Origin: an uncultured Bacteroidales bacterium
GTDB lineage: Bacteria > Bacteroidota > Bacteroidia > Bacteroidales > UBA932
Direction: 5' to 3'
NCBI GenBank assembly: GCA_946415475.1
Contig: CAMKSQ010000001.1
Location: 124,001 to 188,000, forward strand
Length of the DNA: 64,000 bases
The notes beneath the pieces are model-generated. The model was not told the origin of the DNA. It did no database searches and saw only the letters and a program-made list of their open reading frames with translations. Below, one piece after another: positions 10,086 through 18,088 of the stretch. Numbering within the stretch: position 1 is the stretch's first letter; the number at the start of each line of letters is the position of its first letter. A program made the position numbers and the translations under genes.

Positions 10086-11378
10086 ATGAAAAAGCGTATT
10101 CTTCTTTTAGGCTGCGTGTTGGCTTTTGTAGCCTGCACCCCCGGTACGCAACCTGTAAAGCCGCTCATCCCCTCCGGCACCACGCCCACCACGCCTTCGC
10201 AACCGGAACAGCCGGGACAGCCGGATGCCCTCAAGGTGGATGTAACCACTGGAGCAGCCAGTGATTTGACCGCCTTCTCTGCAACCCTTAACGGCAGCAG
10301 TGCCGGCGCCAATGCCACCATCCGCGAGGTCGGCTTTGAATGGGGCCCTACGGACCAGATGACCTATACGGAACAGTCCAGCGGCACCACCAGTTTCAGC
10401 GTCCAACTCCTAGACCTGGAGCCGCAGAGCACCTACTGGTATCGGGCCTATGTCATTCTCCAGCGAGACAATGAGATTAAGACCTTCTACGGGGAAAGCC
10501 GTTCCTTTACTACGCAGGCAAAGGACACGCCGTCTTCCTCTTCCGTTCCTGCCTGGGCAGAGATGCCGGTAGTAAACGTCAAGGAGAAGAACAACTATCT
10601 GGTCAGCAGCGCGGACGAGAATCTGTATATTGCCTGGCACTACAGCCCGGATGTCAAAGGGCCCGGCAACAAGCCAGCCCGCAACTATACGGTGTGTTTC
10701 AGTGCGGAAGACCACTGCCCCCTGTGGGTAGCGGCGCCACGGCACAGCATGTATGTGGGCAGTTCCGGACGCACAGATGCGTACAAAGCCGATCCTGACA
10801 TCCCCTCCGACATCCAGTACAAGTCCAAATCTACGGGCGGCGGATGCAACAAGGGCCACATGCTGGGCTCGGCGGAACGCACGTGCTCGCGTGCCACCAA
10901 TGAGCAGGTTTTCTATTACAGCAACATCGCCCCCCAATTGAGCAGCGGCTTCAACACCGGAGGCGGCGGATGGAACATCCTGGAAGATTTTGTAGACAAA
11001 CAGATGTGCAAGGATACCCTCTACGAGGTACTGGGTTGCTACTTTAAACAATACAAAGACGGTTATGGGAAATCAGCCTCCCCCGGAAAAATCTCCTTTG
11101 GCGGGCGTTCAGACGTCTCCATTCCCACCATGTACTACTATGTGCTGCTCCGTACCAAGAACGGAGACACCGGCAAACGGGTGCAGGACTGCAGCGCCTC
11201 GGAGCTCAAGTGCGTGGCTTTTGTCCGTGCCCACAGCAATGACCTCAAGGGGCAAGCCGTGACAAGCAAGGAACTCATGTCGGTAGAAGACCTGGAGCAG
11301 TTAACGGGAGTCACCTACTTCCCCAACGTTCCCAATGCCCCTAAGAGCACCTACTCCGCCGCAGACTGGGGGCTGTAG
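10086..11378 (+). CDS. Secreted DNA/RNA non-specific endonuclease lipoprotein
   Basis: This 430-aa predicted lipoprotein has signal MKKRILLLGCVLAFVAC, with the lipobox cysteine at residue 17. A Pro/Thr-rich linker and a fibronectin III-like domain (about residues 55-145, ending ESRSFTTQ) precede a NUC1/NucA-type nuclease domain. The nuclease motif DRGH appears as CNKGHMLGSAER, which keeps the catalytic His, and the metal-binding Asn is in YYSNIAPQ. It probably degrades extracellular nucleic acid at the cell surface. The start is taken at the ATG at 10086, two nt after glyA stops, so it may be expressed from the glyA promoter. Confidence 0.85.
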   Translation: MKKRILLLGCVLAFVACTPGTQPVKPLIPSGTTPTTPSQPEQPGQPDALKVDVTTGAASDLTAFSATLNGSSAGANATIREVGFEWGPTDQMTYTEQSSGTTSFSVQLLDLEPQSTYWYRAYVILQRDNEIKTFYGESRSFTTQAKDTPSSSSVPAWAEMPVVNVKEKNNYLVSSADENLYIAWHYSPDVKGPGNKPARNYTVCFSAEDHCPLWVAAPRHSMYVGSSGRTDAYKADPDIPSDIQYKSKSTGGGCNKGHMLGSAERTCSRATNEQVFYYSNIAPQLSSGFNTGGGGWNILEDFVDKQMCKDTLYEVLGCYFKQYKDGYGKSASPGKISFGGRSDVSIPTMYYYVLLRTKNGDTGKRVQDCSASELKCVAFVRAHSNDLKGQAVTSKELMSVEDLEQLTGVTYFPNVPNAPKSTYSAADWGL

Positions 11379-11417
11379 CCTGGAATATAAGTAACTGTCC
11401 ATCAATATTATAGATTC

Positions 11418-11455
11418 ATGGACGGGAGCCCACAGGGCCTCCGTCCATTTATTTA
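11418..11455 (+). terminator. Probable terminator of the nuclease gene
   Basis: ATGGACGG and CCGTCCAT pair across a GC-rich inner stem (GAGCCC/GGGCCT) with a three-base loop, followed by TTATTTAA. The T-run is weak but the stem is strong. Confidence 0.6.
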
Positions 11456-11505
11456 ACCCCCTGAGAATGAGGGAATTCCATATCAGGAATATCCATATTT
11501 TTTCT

Positions 11506-11513
11506 TATCTTTG
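11506..11513 (+). promoter_or_regulatory. -7 box upstream of the DUF1295 gene
   Basis: TATCTTTG matches the -7 consensus. Seven nt later comes ATG TAC TTT AAC TGA (11521-11535), a possible four-codon upstream ORF, and then the true start at 11547. No good TTG element is visible. Confidence 0.5.
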
Positions 11514-11546
11514 CAGCCTAATGTACTTTAACTGAACCTGTTTAAT

Positions 11547-12494
11547 ATGAAAATGAACATTCCCCTGATGGCCACTTTGCTGGGTCTGTCCCTGATTGTG
11601 TGTCCCATCATGTACCTCTATGTGGGTCCTGCGCTGGACGAGGTGCAACTTTCTACCCTCAAAACCCTGGGCATAATTTGCGCCTGCAGCGCTATCTATT
11701 GCTTTGTGGTGGGTGAACTTACCGGCAACAATTCCCAAATGGACAAGCTTTGGAGCCTGCTGCCCATTGCCTATACCTGGATTATCGCCATCAATGGCGG
11801 CCTGCAGCTCCGTCTGGTCGTGATTGCCATCCTGGCCACCCTCTGGGGCTGCCGGCTCACCATGAACTTCGCCCGTAAGGGTGCTTACAAACTCAAGTTC
11901 TGGGAGGGAGAGGAAGACTATCGCTGGAGCGTGGTGCGCAGCGGTGCGCCGTTCAATAACAACCGCCTGGCATGGGGTCTTTTCGACCTTTTCTTCATTT
12001 CCATCTACCAGAATGTGTTGGTCCTGATGACCACCTTCCCGGCCCTGGTGAGCATGAATTCCACCGTACCGTTTGGCTGGATGGACGTCATCGCCGCCGC
12101 CCTTATGTTCTATTTCATTCTGCACGAGACCATTGCCGATGAGCAGCAGTGGGCTTTCCAGACCACCAAGTGGAAGATGATCAATACGGGTCAGAAACTG
12201 GAAGATTTGCCGGCTCCGTATAACAAGGGATTTAATACGCACGGCCTCTGGAGCCGCAGCCGTCACCCCAACTATCTGGGTGAGCAGGGCACCTGGTGCG
12301 CCCTTTATCTCTTCTCCGTCGCTGCCGGCGTAGGTGTCTTCAATTGGAGCATCATTGGCGCGCTCCTGCTGATTGTGCTCTTCATGGGCAGTTCCGCCTT
12401 GGCAGAGGAAATCAGCTCCGGGAAATATCCGGAATACGCGAATTACTGTCAGTCAGTTCCCCGGTTCTTCCCTTGGAAGAAATACAACGGATAA
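11547..12494 (+). CDS. DUF1295 membrane protein (steroid reductase-like fold)
   Basis: This 315-aa integral membrane protein of the DUF1295 / 3-oxo-5-alpha-steroid 4-dehydrogenase-like superfamily has about eight hydrophobic segments. The C-terminal signature LWSRSRHPNYLGEQ, shared with isoprenylcysteine methyltransferases and sterol reductases, binds a nucleotide or methyl-donor cofactor in relatives. The substrate of bacterial members is unknown. The gene stands alone between two terminators and is convergent with the LolA-like gene. Confidence 0.85.
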   Translation: MKMNIPLMATLLGLSLIVCPIMYLYVGPALDEVQLSTLKTLGIICACSAIYCFVVGELTGNNSQMDKLWSLLPIAYTWIIAINGGLQLRLVVIAILATLWGCRLTMNFARKGAYKLKFWEGEEDYRWSVVRSGAPFNNNRLAWGLFDLFFISIYQNVLVLMTTFPALVSMNSTVPFGWMDVIAAALMFYFILHETIADEQQWAFQTTKWKMINTGQKLEDLPAPYNKGFNTHGLWSRSRHPNYLGEQGTWCALYLFSVAAGVGVFNWSIIGALLLIVLFMGSSALAEEISSGKYPEYANYCQSVPRFFPWKKYNG

Positions 12495-12525
12495 AAAAAT
12501 GCGGGCCTCAGGACCCGCATTTTTT
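12494..12525. terminator. Bidirectional intrinsic terminator
   Basis: A perfect TGCGGG/CCCGCA stem is flanked by A-run and T-run on both sides, so it can end both the DUF1295 transcript (plus) and the LolA-like transcript (minus). It overlaps the stop codon of the latter. Confidence 0.85.
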
Positions 12526-13045
12526 ATTTAGCTTTGATTAGGTATTCCGTGGAGATGCCTCCGAATTCTTCCAGCACCATCCGTTTGAGTGTGCCGTTTT
12601 TCAGGTAGTCCAGCTCCATGCCGGAATAGCCCTTGGGTTTAACCTTGCGGACCTTGATGACTACGTGCTTGCCGCCGTCCTTATTGTCCGAAACGGTGCA
12701 ATCCGCATCCAGTTCTTCCGCAATTTCCTTGTATTTTCCGGCAAGACCATAGATAATGGCGTTGCTCTCTACCTTGATGGACTTGTTATTCTCCCGGTTG
12801 ATATCCATTGCCACACCGCGCAAATCCATACGCAGGTAGGGACCGTCGATAATGAAGTAGTCGCCGTCCGGTTTGGTATAAAGCATGGCCAGCTGGTCGG
12901 GGGCGGTGAAAGAAATGGTGCCCTCGCTCTTGATGACGCGGCCGGAAATCTTCAGTGTTTTAGCCTGGGTAAATGTGCCTTCCAGGTTCTGTGCTCCTGC
13001 GGCAATACCGCAGAGAAGCAGCGCAAATGTAAGGATTTTCTTCAT
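12524..13045 (-). CDS. LolA-like outer-membrane lipoprotein carrier protein
   Basis: This 173-aa secreted protein has the signal peptide MKKILTFALLLCGIAAGA. The mature part reads GTFTQAKTLKISGRVIKSEG and then alternating strands, as in the LolA/LolB half-barrel that shuttles lipoproteins or lipids through the periplasm. It is somewhat shorter than E. coli LolA. The ATG at 13045 is preferred to the track start because it directly opens the signal peptide. It is divergent from the Clp gene and ends in the shared terminator. The family assignment rests on overall pattern rather than a strong motif. Confidence 0.78.
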   Translation of the reverse strand: MKKILTFALLLCGIAAGAQNLEGTFTQAKTLKISGRVIKSEGTISFTAPDQLAMLYTKPDGDYFIIDGPYLRMDLRGVAMDINRENNKSIKVESNAIIYGLAGKYKEIAEELDADCTVSDNKDGGKHVVIKVRKVKPKGYSGMELDYLKNGTLKRMVLEEFGGISTEYLIKAK

Positions 13046-13119
13046 AGCAAGGACAATTTGCTGCAAAAACAATGCCCGCGCGATTTTGACATTTTGTCAG
13101 TTTCCTGCAACGGGCGCGA

Positions 13120-13149
13120 TTGTTGATAAGGGGAAATTGATTAATTTTG
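13120..13149 (+). promoter_or_regulatory. Promoter of the Clp ATPase gene (start-proximal)
   Basis: TTG at 13120-13122, a 19-nt spacer and TAATTTTG at 13142-13149. The ATG at 13155 begins only 5 nt after the box, so the transcript should be leaderless. This is also the evidence for choosing that start. Confidence 0.7.
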
Positions 13150-13154
13150 TATTC

Positions 13155-15491
13155 ATGCAATTGAAAGTTACCGAGGACCTCAATCTGGTCATTAAATACG
13201 CGCGGGAGGAAGCCATGCGCACCGGCAGTTACGGCATTGGCCCGGACCACCTCTTTTTGGGCATCATCCGCCACGAGGAAAATCCGGCGTTCAAGGCGCT
13301 GCAGGACCTGGCCATTGAGCCGGCAGACCTCAAAGCCTTTATCGACCAGCGCATTTTCACAAACGAGACCATCCCGTACGAGCAAATTGAGAACATCAGT
13401 TTCTCTCGCCAGGCGCAGAACGTGCTCAGTATCACCGTAATGGAAGCCACCCGGCTCAAGAGCCCGGCGGCCGCCCCACAGCATTTGCTGCTGGCCCTAT
13501 GCCGTACCACGGAAAGTTACGGGCAAGTGTACCTGCGCTCGCACGGTGTCGACTATGGCCGCCTGCTGGCCTATATGGAGGACGAAGGTCTCCTGCGTCC
13601 CCAGCAGCCGGAAGGGGAAGAAGAAACGCCCAAGCAGCCCTCACAGGGGCCGGAAGAGGAGCCCGCAGAGGAGAAAAAACTGGACATTGAGGAGTTTGCC
13701 TATGACCTCACCCGCGCTGCCCGCGAGGGCAAACTTGACCCGGTGGTAGGCCGCGATACGGAAATTGCCCGCGTCATCGAGATTCTGGGTCGAAGGAAAA
13801 AGAACAACCCCATGCTCATCGGCGACCCTGGCGTGGGCAAGAGTGCCATTGTAGAAGGCATCGCCCAGCGCATCGCCACCGGAGACATCTCCGCCGCACT
13901 GGCAAAAAAACGCATCCTCTCCCTGGATATCGCTTCCGTAGTCGCCGGAACCAAATATCGTGGCGATTTTGAAAAACGCCTCAAGACCATCATCAAAGAG
14001 GCCTCGGAGAACCCGGACCTCATCTTGTTCATTGACGAGTTCCACACCATCGTGGGAGCCGGCGGTGCTTCCGGAAGCCTGGATGCGGCCAACATGCTGA
14101 AGCCGGCGCTCGCCCGTGGAGAGTTCCAGTGCATCGGCGCCACCACGCTGGACGAATTCACCAAGATTGTGGAGAAGGATGGCGCTCTGGACCGCCGCTT
14201 CCAAAAGATTGTGGTGGAATCTACGGACGTTCCGCAGTCCATCGCTATCCTGCAGCAACTCAAGCCCAAATACGAGGAGTTCCATGGCATTACTTATACG
14301 GACGATGCCATTGAGGCTGCCGTACGCCTGACGGATCGCTATATTACGGACAAGTCGCTGCCGGACAAGGCCATTGACGCCCTGGACGAAGCCGGCTCCA
14401 TGGTCCGCCTGTCGCTGGCCAAAAAGAAAGGCCGCAGCAACGTGGTAGAGGCCGAGGATATCGCCTCCGTGGTGTCCAAAATGACGGGCATTCCGGTTAA
14501 CAAGGTGGCCGAGAGCGAAGGCAACCGCCTGGTAAAAATGCGCGAACGCCTCAAGCAGCGCATCATCGGCCAGGACGAGGCCGTTGAAAAGGTGGTGCGC
14601 GCTATTCAACGCAATCGAGCCGGCCTCAAGGACCCGCACCGGCCCATCGGCACTTTCCTGTTCTTTGGCCCCACCGGCGTCGGAAAGACGCAACTGGCCC
14701 GTTCGCTGGCAGAGTATCTGTTTGACAGCGAGGATAATTTGGTGCGCATCGACATGAGCGAGTACATGGAGAAATTCAGCGTGTCGCGGCTGATTGGCGC
14801 GCCTCCGGGCTATGTAGGTTATGAGGAGGGCGGTCAGCTGAGCGAACGGGTGCGTCGCAAACCCTACTGCGTGGTGCTGCTGGACGAGATTGAAAAGGCC
14901 CATCCGGATATCTTCAACCTGCTGCTGCAGGTGATGGACGAAGGCCGCCTGACAGACAGCAACGGCCGAACGGTGGACTTTAAGAATACCATTGTGATTA
15001 TGACTTCCAACGTGGGCAGCCGCGAGATGGAGGAATATGGAAACGGGATAGGTTTTGCCACAGCGGGCAAGAACGTGGAGATGGACCGGCGTTCCGTGGT
15101 AGAAAAAGCGGTGAAGAAGGCATTTCCGCCGGAATTCATCAACCGTGTGGATGACCAGGTATACTTCAACTCCCTGACCAAGGAATCCATTGAGTCCATC
15201 ATCGACATTGAACTCAAGGACCTGCGGGCGCGTGCGTTGGAAGCCGGTTACAAGCTCACCATCACGCCTTCCGCCAAGCGTTTTATTGCCGATGCAGGCT
15301 ATGACCCTGCCTACGGTGCCCGTCCGCTGAAACGGGCCGTAATGCGCTACGTGGAAGACCCTGTGTCCGAATTCATCATTGGAGACCGCATCCTTGTGGC
15401 CAGGCAGAAAGGCAGCAGCGCCGTGCGTACCCTCCGCGTGAGCCTGTCTCCGGACAAGGAATCCACCGTAGTGGACCTGAAGACGGAGTAA
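13155..15491 (+). CDS. Clp ATPase (ClpA/ClpC type, no middle domain)
   Basis: This 778-aa AAA+ unfoldase feeds substrates to ClpP. Order: a double Clp-N repeat (residues 1-150), an acidic linker, a first AAA+ with Walker A GDPGVGKS at 223 and Walker B LILFIDE, and a second AAA+ with GPTGVGKT at 505 and VVLLDEIEKAHP. The ClpP-docking loop IGF is present in GNGIGFAT. Between the AAA modules only about 20 residues lie where ClpC has a coiled-coil middle domain. That is the ClpA arrangement, although the N-domain looks ClpC-like. The track start at 12885 is wrong; the ATG at 13155 follows the promoter. Confidence 0.93.
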   Translation: MQLKVTEDLNLVIKYAREEAMRTGSYGIGPDHLFLGIIRHEENPAFKALQDLAIEPADLKAFIDQRIFTNETIPYEQIENISFSRQAQNVLSITVMEATRLKSPAAAPQHLLLALCRTTESYGQVYLRSHGVDYGRLLAYMEDEGLLRPQQPEGEEETPKQPSQGPEEEPAEEKKLDIEEFAYDLTRAAREGKLDPVVGRDTEIARVIEILGRRKKNNPMLIGDPGVGKSAIVEGIAQRIATGDISAALAKKRILSLDIASVVAGTKYRGDFEKRLKTIIKEASENPDLILFIDEFHTIVGAGGASGSLDAANMLKPALARGEFQCIGATTLDEFTKIVEKDGALDRRFQKIVVESTDVPQSIAILQQLKPKYEEFHGITYTDDAIEAAVRLTDRYITDKSLPDKAIDALDEAGSMVRLSLAKKKGRSNVVEAEDIASVVSKMTGIPVNKVAESEGNRLVKMRERLKQRIIGQDEAVEKVVRAIQRNRAGLKDPHRPIGTFLFFGPTGVGKTQLARSLAEYLFDSEDNLVRIDMSEYMEKFSVSRLIGAPPGYVGYEEGGQLSERVRRKPYCVVLLDEIEKAHPDIFNLLLQVMDEGRLTDSNGRTVDFKNTIVIMTSNVGSREMEEYGNGIGFATAGKNVEMDRRSVVEKAVKKAFPPEFINRVDDQVYFNSLTKESIESIIDIELKDLRARALEAGYKLTITPSAKRFIADAGYDPAYGARPLKRAVMRYVEDPVSEFIIGDRILVARQKGSSAVRTLRVSLSPDKESTVVDLKTE

Positions 15492-15509
15492 CGGCGGGCC
15501 GGCGGCGCA

Positions 15510-15635
15510 CTAGAGGCTGGCAGCCTGCTCGAATTCCAGATCCAGATCGCTGATAATATCCTTCAGGGCCTGGAAAGAAGTGGTGGAAGAAATCATGTTT
15601 CCGAGAGCGTCGATGTTGAAATCTGTGTTGCGCAT
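15510..15635 (-). CDS. Small protein of 41 aa, unknown
   Basis: This short ORF (MRNTDFNIDALGNMISS..., ending FEQAASL) is not in the ORF track because of its length. It is supported by a good TATCTTTG box 26 nt upstream of the ATG and by sensible acidic/amphipathic composition (LKDIISDLDLEFEQ). It has no signal peptide, cysteine or recognised motif. It could be a small regulatory protein, a peptide precursor or a chance ORF. It lies 18 nt from the end of the Clp gene, convergent with it, and 105 nt beyond the end of the APH-like gene. Confidence 0.45.
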   Translation of the reverse strand: MRNTDFNIDALGNMISSTTSFQALKDIISDLDLEFEQAASL

Positions 15636-15661
15636 GGTACTGTTCTTTTAAGTTTCTGGTG

Positions 15662-15669
15662 CAAAGATA
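15662..15669 (-). promoter_or_regulatory. -7 box of the 41-aa ORF
   Basis: TATCTTTG on the minus strand, an exact consensus -7 box. A TTG element at the ideal distance is not obvious. Confidence 0.5.
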
Positions 15670-15740
15670 CAGCCACCATGCGCCAAACCATTGCGCAAGC
15701 AAAAAATTTTTAGACCTTCATTTAATAAAAGGGATAACCA

Positions 15741-16586
15741 TTATGGAATCAGCCCGATAAGAGACTTACACCCTTCTTCGGGGAACTTGTCATGATGGAC
15801 AAGGTTGAACATAAAGGGAACCCTCACAGCATAATAAGCCAGTATCTTACGTGTGTACTCGCGAAGTGCTGTCGGGGCGCTCGTCCCCAGGTAAGCCGGA
15901 AGAAAAGCGTCCCAGAATGAGACCAGGGTCTCCTGGGTAAGATGCAGAAGGAAATCGGCCCGATTATCTCCTAAATTGTGAGTGATGGTCCAGAACCAGC
16001 CCAGGTCCCACTCGGGGGCTCCATAGCCGAACTGGCCGATGTCAATCCACAGCGTACGATTGCCATCCGTGATGATATTGCCTATGTGGAAGTCTCCATG
16101 AACACAGGTGGAGGGCTCCTGAATCTTGTCAAGGAAAGCCAAGGCGCGCTTCCTGTACTCCGATGTCACGGCATCGCTGCTGAGATAGAACGAGTGCAGC
16201 ACTTCCCTGATAGCGGGGATCCTGTCAGTGTCGGGAGCTGTGGCGTGCAGCTCCAGGGCGGCCTTGGCAAAGGCCTCGACGAGCTCAGGCATCTTCTCCG
16301 GCTCCTGAGACAAGATGCGGGCAAAAGAACGCTTCCCGGAGATGAACTCGTACTCTGCTCCTAGGTGCTCGCCGTCCGTGACAAGCCTGTAGGGTTTAGG
16401 GGTAGGGATACCCAGGTCATAAACGGCCTGCGCCACCTTAAACTCTTCAATGGCCATATCGGCCTCAAAACCGCTCTTGTAGAGCTTTGCAAGGGAATTG
16501 CGGCTGTTGTGCTTATAGGTAATGGCGGTCCCCCCTTCTCCTGACTGCCGGTATTCGTCCAGGTTAATAGATTCGCAGTGTTGCAT
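15741..16586 (-). CDS. Aminoglycoside phosphotransferase-like kinase
   Basis: This 281-aa protein has the choline/aminoglycoside kinase fold. The catalytic loop is VHGDFHIGNI and the metal-binding segment is TLWIDIGQFGYGAPEWDL. It resembles the APH-like paralogous family first noted in Fibrobacter (TIGR02172). The substrate is unknown and antibiotic resistance should not be assumed; a small-molecule hydroxyl kinase is the general expectation. The ATG at 16586 (MQHCESIN) is preferred to the TTG used by the track. It follows the substrate-binding lipoprotein by 60 nt, which hints at uptake followed by phosphorylation. Confidence 0.78.
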   Translation of the reverse strand: MQHCESINLDEYRQSGEGGTAITYKHNSRNSLAKLYKSGFEADMAIEEFKVAQAVYDLGIPTPKPYRLVTDGEHLGAEYEFISGKRSFARILSQEPEKMPELVEAFAKAALELHATAPDTDRIPAIREVLHSFYLSSDAVTSEYRKRALAFLDKIQEPSTCVHGDFHIGNIITDGNRTLWIDIGQFGYGAPEWDLGWFWTITHNLGDNRADFLLHLTQETLVSFWDAFLPAYLGTSAPTALREYTRKILAYYAVRVPFMFNLVHHDKFPEEGCKSLIGLIP

Positions 16587-16646
16587 AACTCGTGTATTGA
16601 AAGTCTGTGTTTTTATGGTGTTTATGCGAGAATTCACGGGTAGCAA

Positions 16647-17456
16647 TCAATATCCGTAAATCAGGCCATATTTGTCATGAAGGCTCTTGAGCTTTCCGTT
16701 GGATTTCATTTCCCGGATTGTCTCGTTAACCTTCTTCAGAAGGTCCTCCTGCCCTTTCCGCATCAGGACACCTATCTGCCCTCTGTTAAAAGGCTGGTCC
16801 AGAAGCGGGGCCGAGAGCCTGGTATCGTTATTGACATACCAAGGAGCCTCCGTGATTTCTGTGATCATCACATCGGCCTCCCCCTCTGCTATTTGGTCTG
16901 GGATATCCTCATTCTTCCCATAAACAATAAGAGTACACAGGGGAAGATTCTCCCGGGCGAACGTCTCGTTGAGGCCTCCCGGATTGACCATCACCCGGAC
17001 ATCCGGTTTATTGAGGTCTTTGAGCGTCTTGTATTTTGACGCATCTTCCCTCCGGCAGAGGATGGTCTTACCGTTGCAAAGGTAACCTTCGGACATGTCC
17101 ATCGTCTCCTGCCGAACATCCGTGATCGTGATTCCGCCGATGGCGAAGTCAAACAGTTCCGCTTTCTGGACATCTGCTGACAAGGTTGGCCATGAGGTGG
17201 GGACATAACTGATGCTTACGCCCAGGCTTCCTGCAATCTCCCCTGCCACATCAATCCCGAATCCCCAGTACTCTCCGGTCCCCGGTTCCTTGTAACTTAA
17301 TGGCCGATAATCCCCCGTCGTACCGACAAGAAGGGTCCCCCGTTTTTGGATCTTATCGAGCGTTGGCGTGCTGGACACTCTTTTTTGTAATCCGCAGCCA
17401 ATGGCTAAAAAGCACAAGATAAAGACTGGAAGAATTGTCAGGAGCAATCTTTTCAT
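16647..17456 (-). CDS. Substrate-binding lipoprotein, amino-acid/cyclohexadienyl dehydratase type
   Basis: This 269-aa periplasmic-binding fold protein has lipoprotein signal ending FLAIGC. It starts the mature domain with LDKIQKRGTLLVGTTGDYRPL, the SBP_bac_3 pattern. VNPGGLNETFAREN and ADVMITEITEAPW resemble PheC-type cyclohexadienyl dehydratases as well as polar amino-acid binding proteins. No ABC permease or ATPase gene is nearby, so an enzymatic (PheC-like) or sensing role is as plausible as transport. It is preceded by yccF (19-nt gap) and followed by the APH-like kinase. Confidence 0.78.
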   Translation of the reverse strand: MKRLLLTILPVFILCFLAIGCGLQKRVSSTPTLDKIQKRGTLLVGTTGDYRPLSYKEPGTGEYWGFGIDVAGEIAGSLGVSISYVPTSWPTLSADVQKAELFDFAIGGITITDVRQETMDMSEGYLCNGKTILCRREDASKYKTLKDLNKPDVRVMVNPGGLNETFARENLPLCTLIVYGKNEDIPDQIAEGEADVMITEITEAPWYVNNDTRLSAPLLDQPFNRGQIGVLMRKGQEDLLKKVNETIREMKSNGKLKSLHDKYGLIYGY

Positions 17457-17475
17457 CGTTCAATTTTGTTGAGTT

Positions 17476-17649
17476 TCATTGAATTTTCTTCCCGAACGGA
17501 AAAATGGAGCCAATCGCCATCTTGAAATGCTGCATGCCCCAGGGAATGCCGATGATGGTGATGCACATCAGCAGCCCCACAAAATAGTATATGAGGGCGA
17601 TGAGAAGACCGCCCAGTACGAGCCAGAGAATATTTCCAAGAAAGTTCAT
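17476..17649 (-). CDS. YccF-domain small membrane protein
   Basis: This 57-aa protein is missing from the ORF track. It reads MNFLGNILWLVLGGLLIAL, a hydrophilic turn, and LLMCITIIGIPWGMQHFKMA, the YccF domain (PF03733) with its conserved IGIPxGxQxFK motif. Typical YccF proteins are about 130 aa with two copies; this has one. Two transmembrane segments are expected. Function is unknown. The last 11 codons share an 18-nt exact match (GAATTTTCTTCCCGAACG on plus) with the repeat region at 18005, so the C-terminus may have been replaced by repeat sequence. Confidence 0.75.
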   Translation of the reverse strand: MNFLGNILWLVLGGLLIALIYYFVGLLMCITIIGIPWGMQHFKMAIGSIFPFGKKIQ

Positions 17650-17677
17650 AATGGTTTGATGTCTTCTTTCTTAATCG

Positions 17678-17934
17678 TTAATACAATTTCTTTTTGACAC
17701 TCCAGCTTCCCATTGTCTTGCCTCGATACTCTATGGTCCGAAAGTCGAAGACCTCGAAGCCCAGTTTCTTGTAGAAAGCGATGTTCTTTTCCGAATTGGT
17801 GAAGAACACCAGTTCCTCGACTGTTTCTCGGGGAACCAGTTGGTGAAGTACTCGTAGTCATCGAAAGCCCGGGTGGCCACCTCCGCCGCCTCCCGGAGCT
17901 CCCGGTGCTTCATCCTGCCAAACGTGAGATTCAT
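17678..17934 (-). pseudogene. Remnant of a GNAT acetyltransferase
   Basis: Two pieces of a GNAT gene are joined out of frame. The N-terminal piece (ATG at 17934) reads MNLTFGRMKHRELREAAEVA up to YFTNWFPEK. The C-terminal piece reads EELVFFTNSEKNIAFYKKLGF, the acetyl-CoA-binding helix and last strands, and ends at TAA 17678-17680. A normal GNAT of this type is about 200 aa, so about 120-130 residues are missing at the junction near 17820. The internal deletion plus frameshift makes it non-functional. It lies 28 nt upstream of yccF. Confidence 0.8.
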
Positions 17935-18088
17935 CCTAGGAATTGATAGCTATTTAATTAACTGATAAATTTAGCAAAAATCCGCCGATTGCCCAAATTC
18001 ATCCGAATTTTCTTCCCGAACGAAAAATGTAGCCGGGACTGGAAGCATCGGCGGGAAGATAAATATATTGGATGCCTCTCTTGGGGAT

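Noticed and set aside
12885-13154. N-terminal extension of the Clp ORF
   Set aside because: The extension is not Clp-like, overlaps the LolA-like gene and lies upstream of the promoter; the ATG at 13155 gives the normal N-terminus.
15741-16586. Aminoglycoside resistance gene
   Set aside because: The fold is APH-like, but the protein resembles a broad family of uncharacterised kinases; nothing points to a specific antibiotic.
17479-17697. 72-aa plus-strand ORF
   Set aside because: It is the shadow of the minus-strand YccF gene, whose IGIPWGMQ motif is recognisable.
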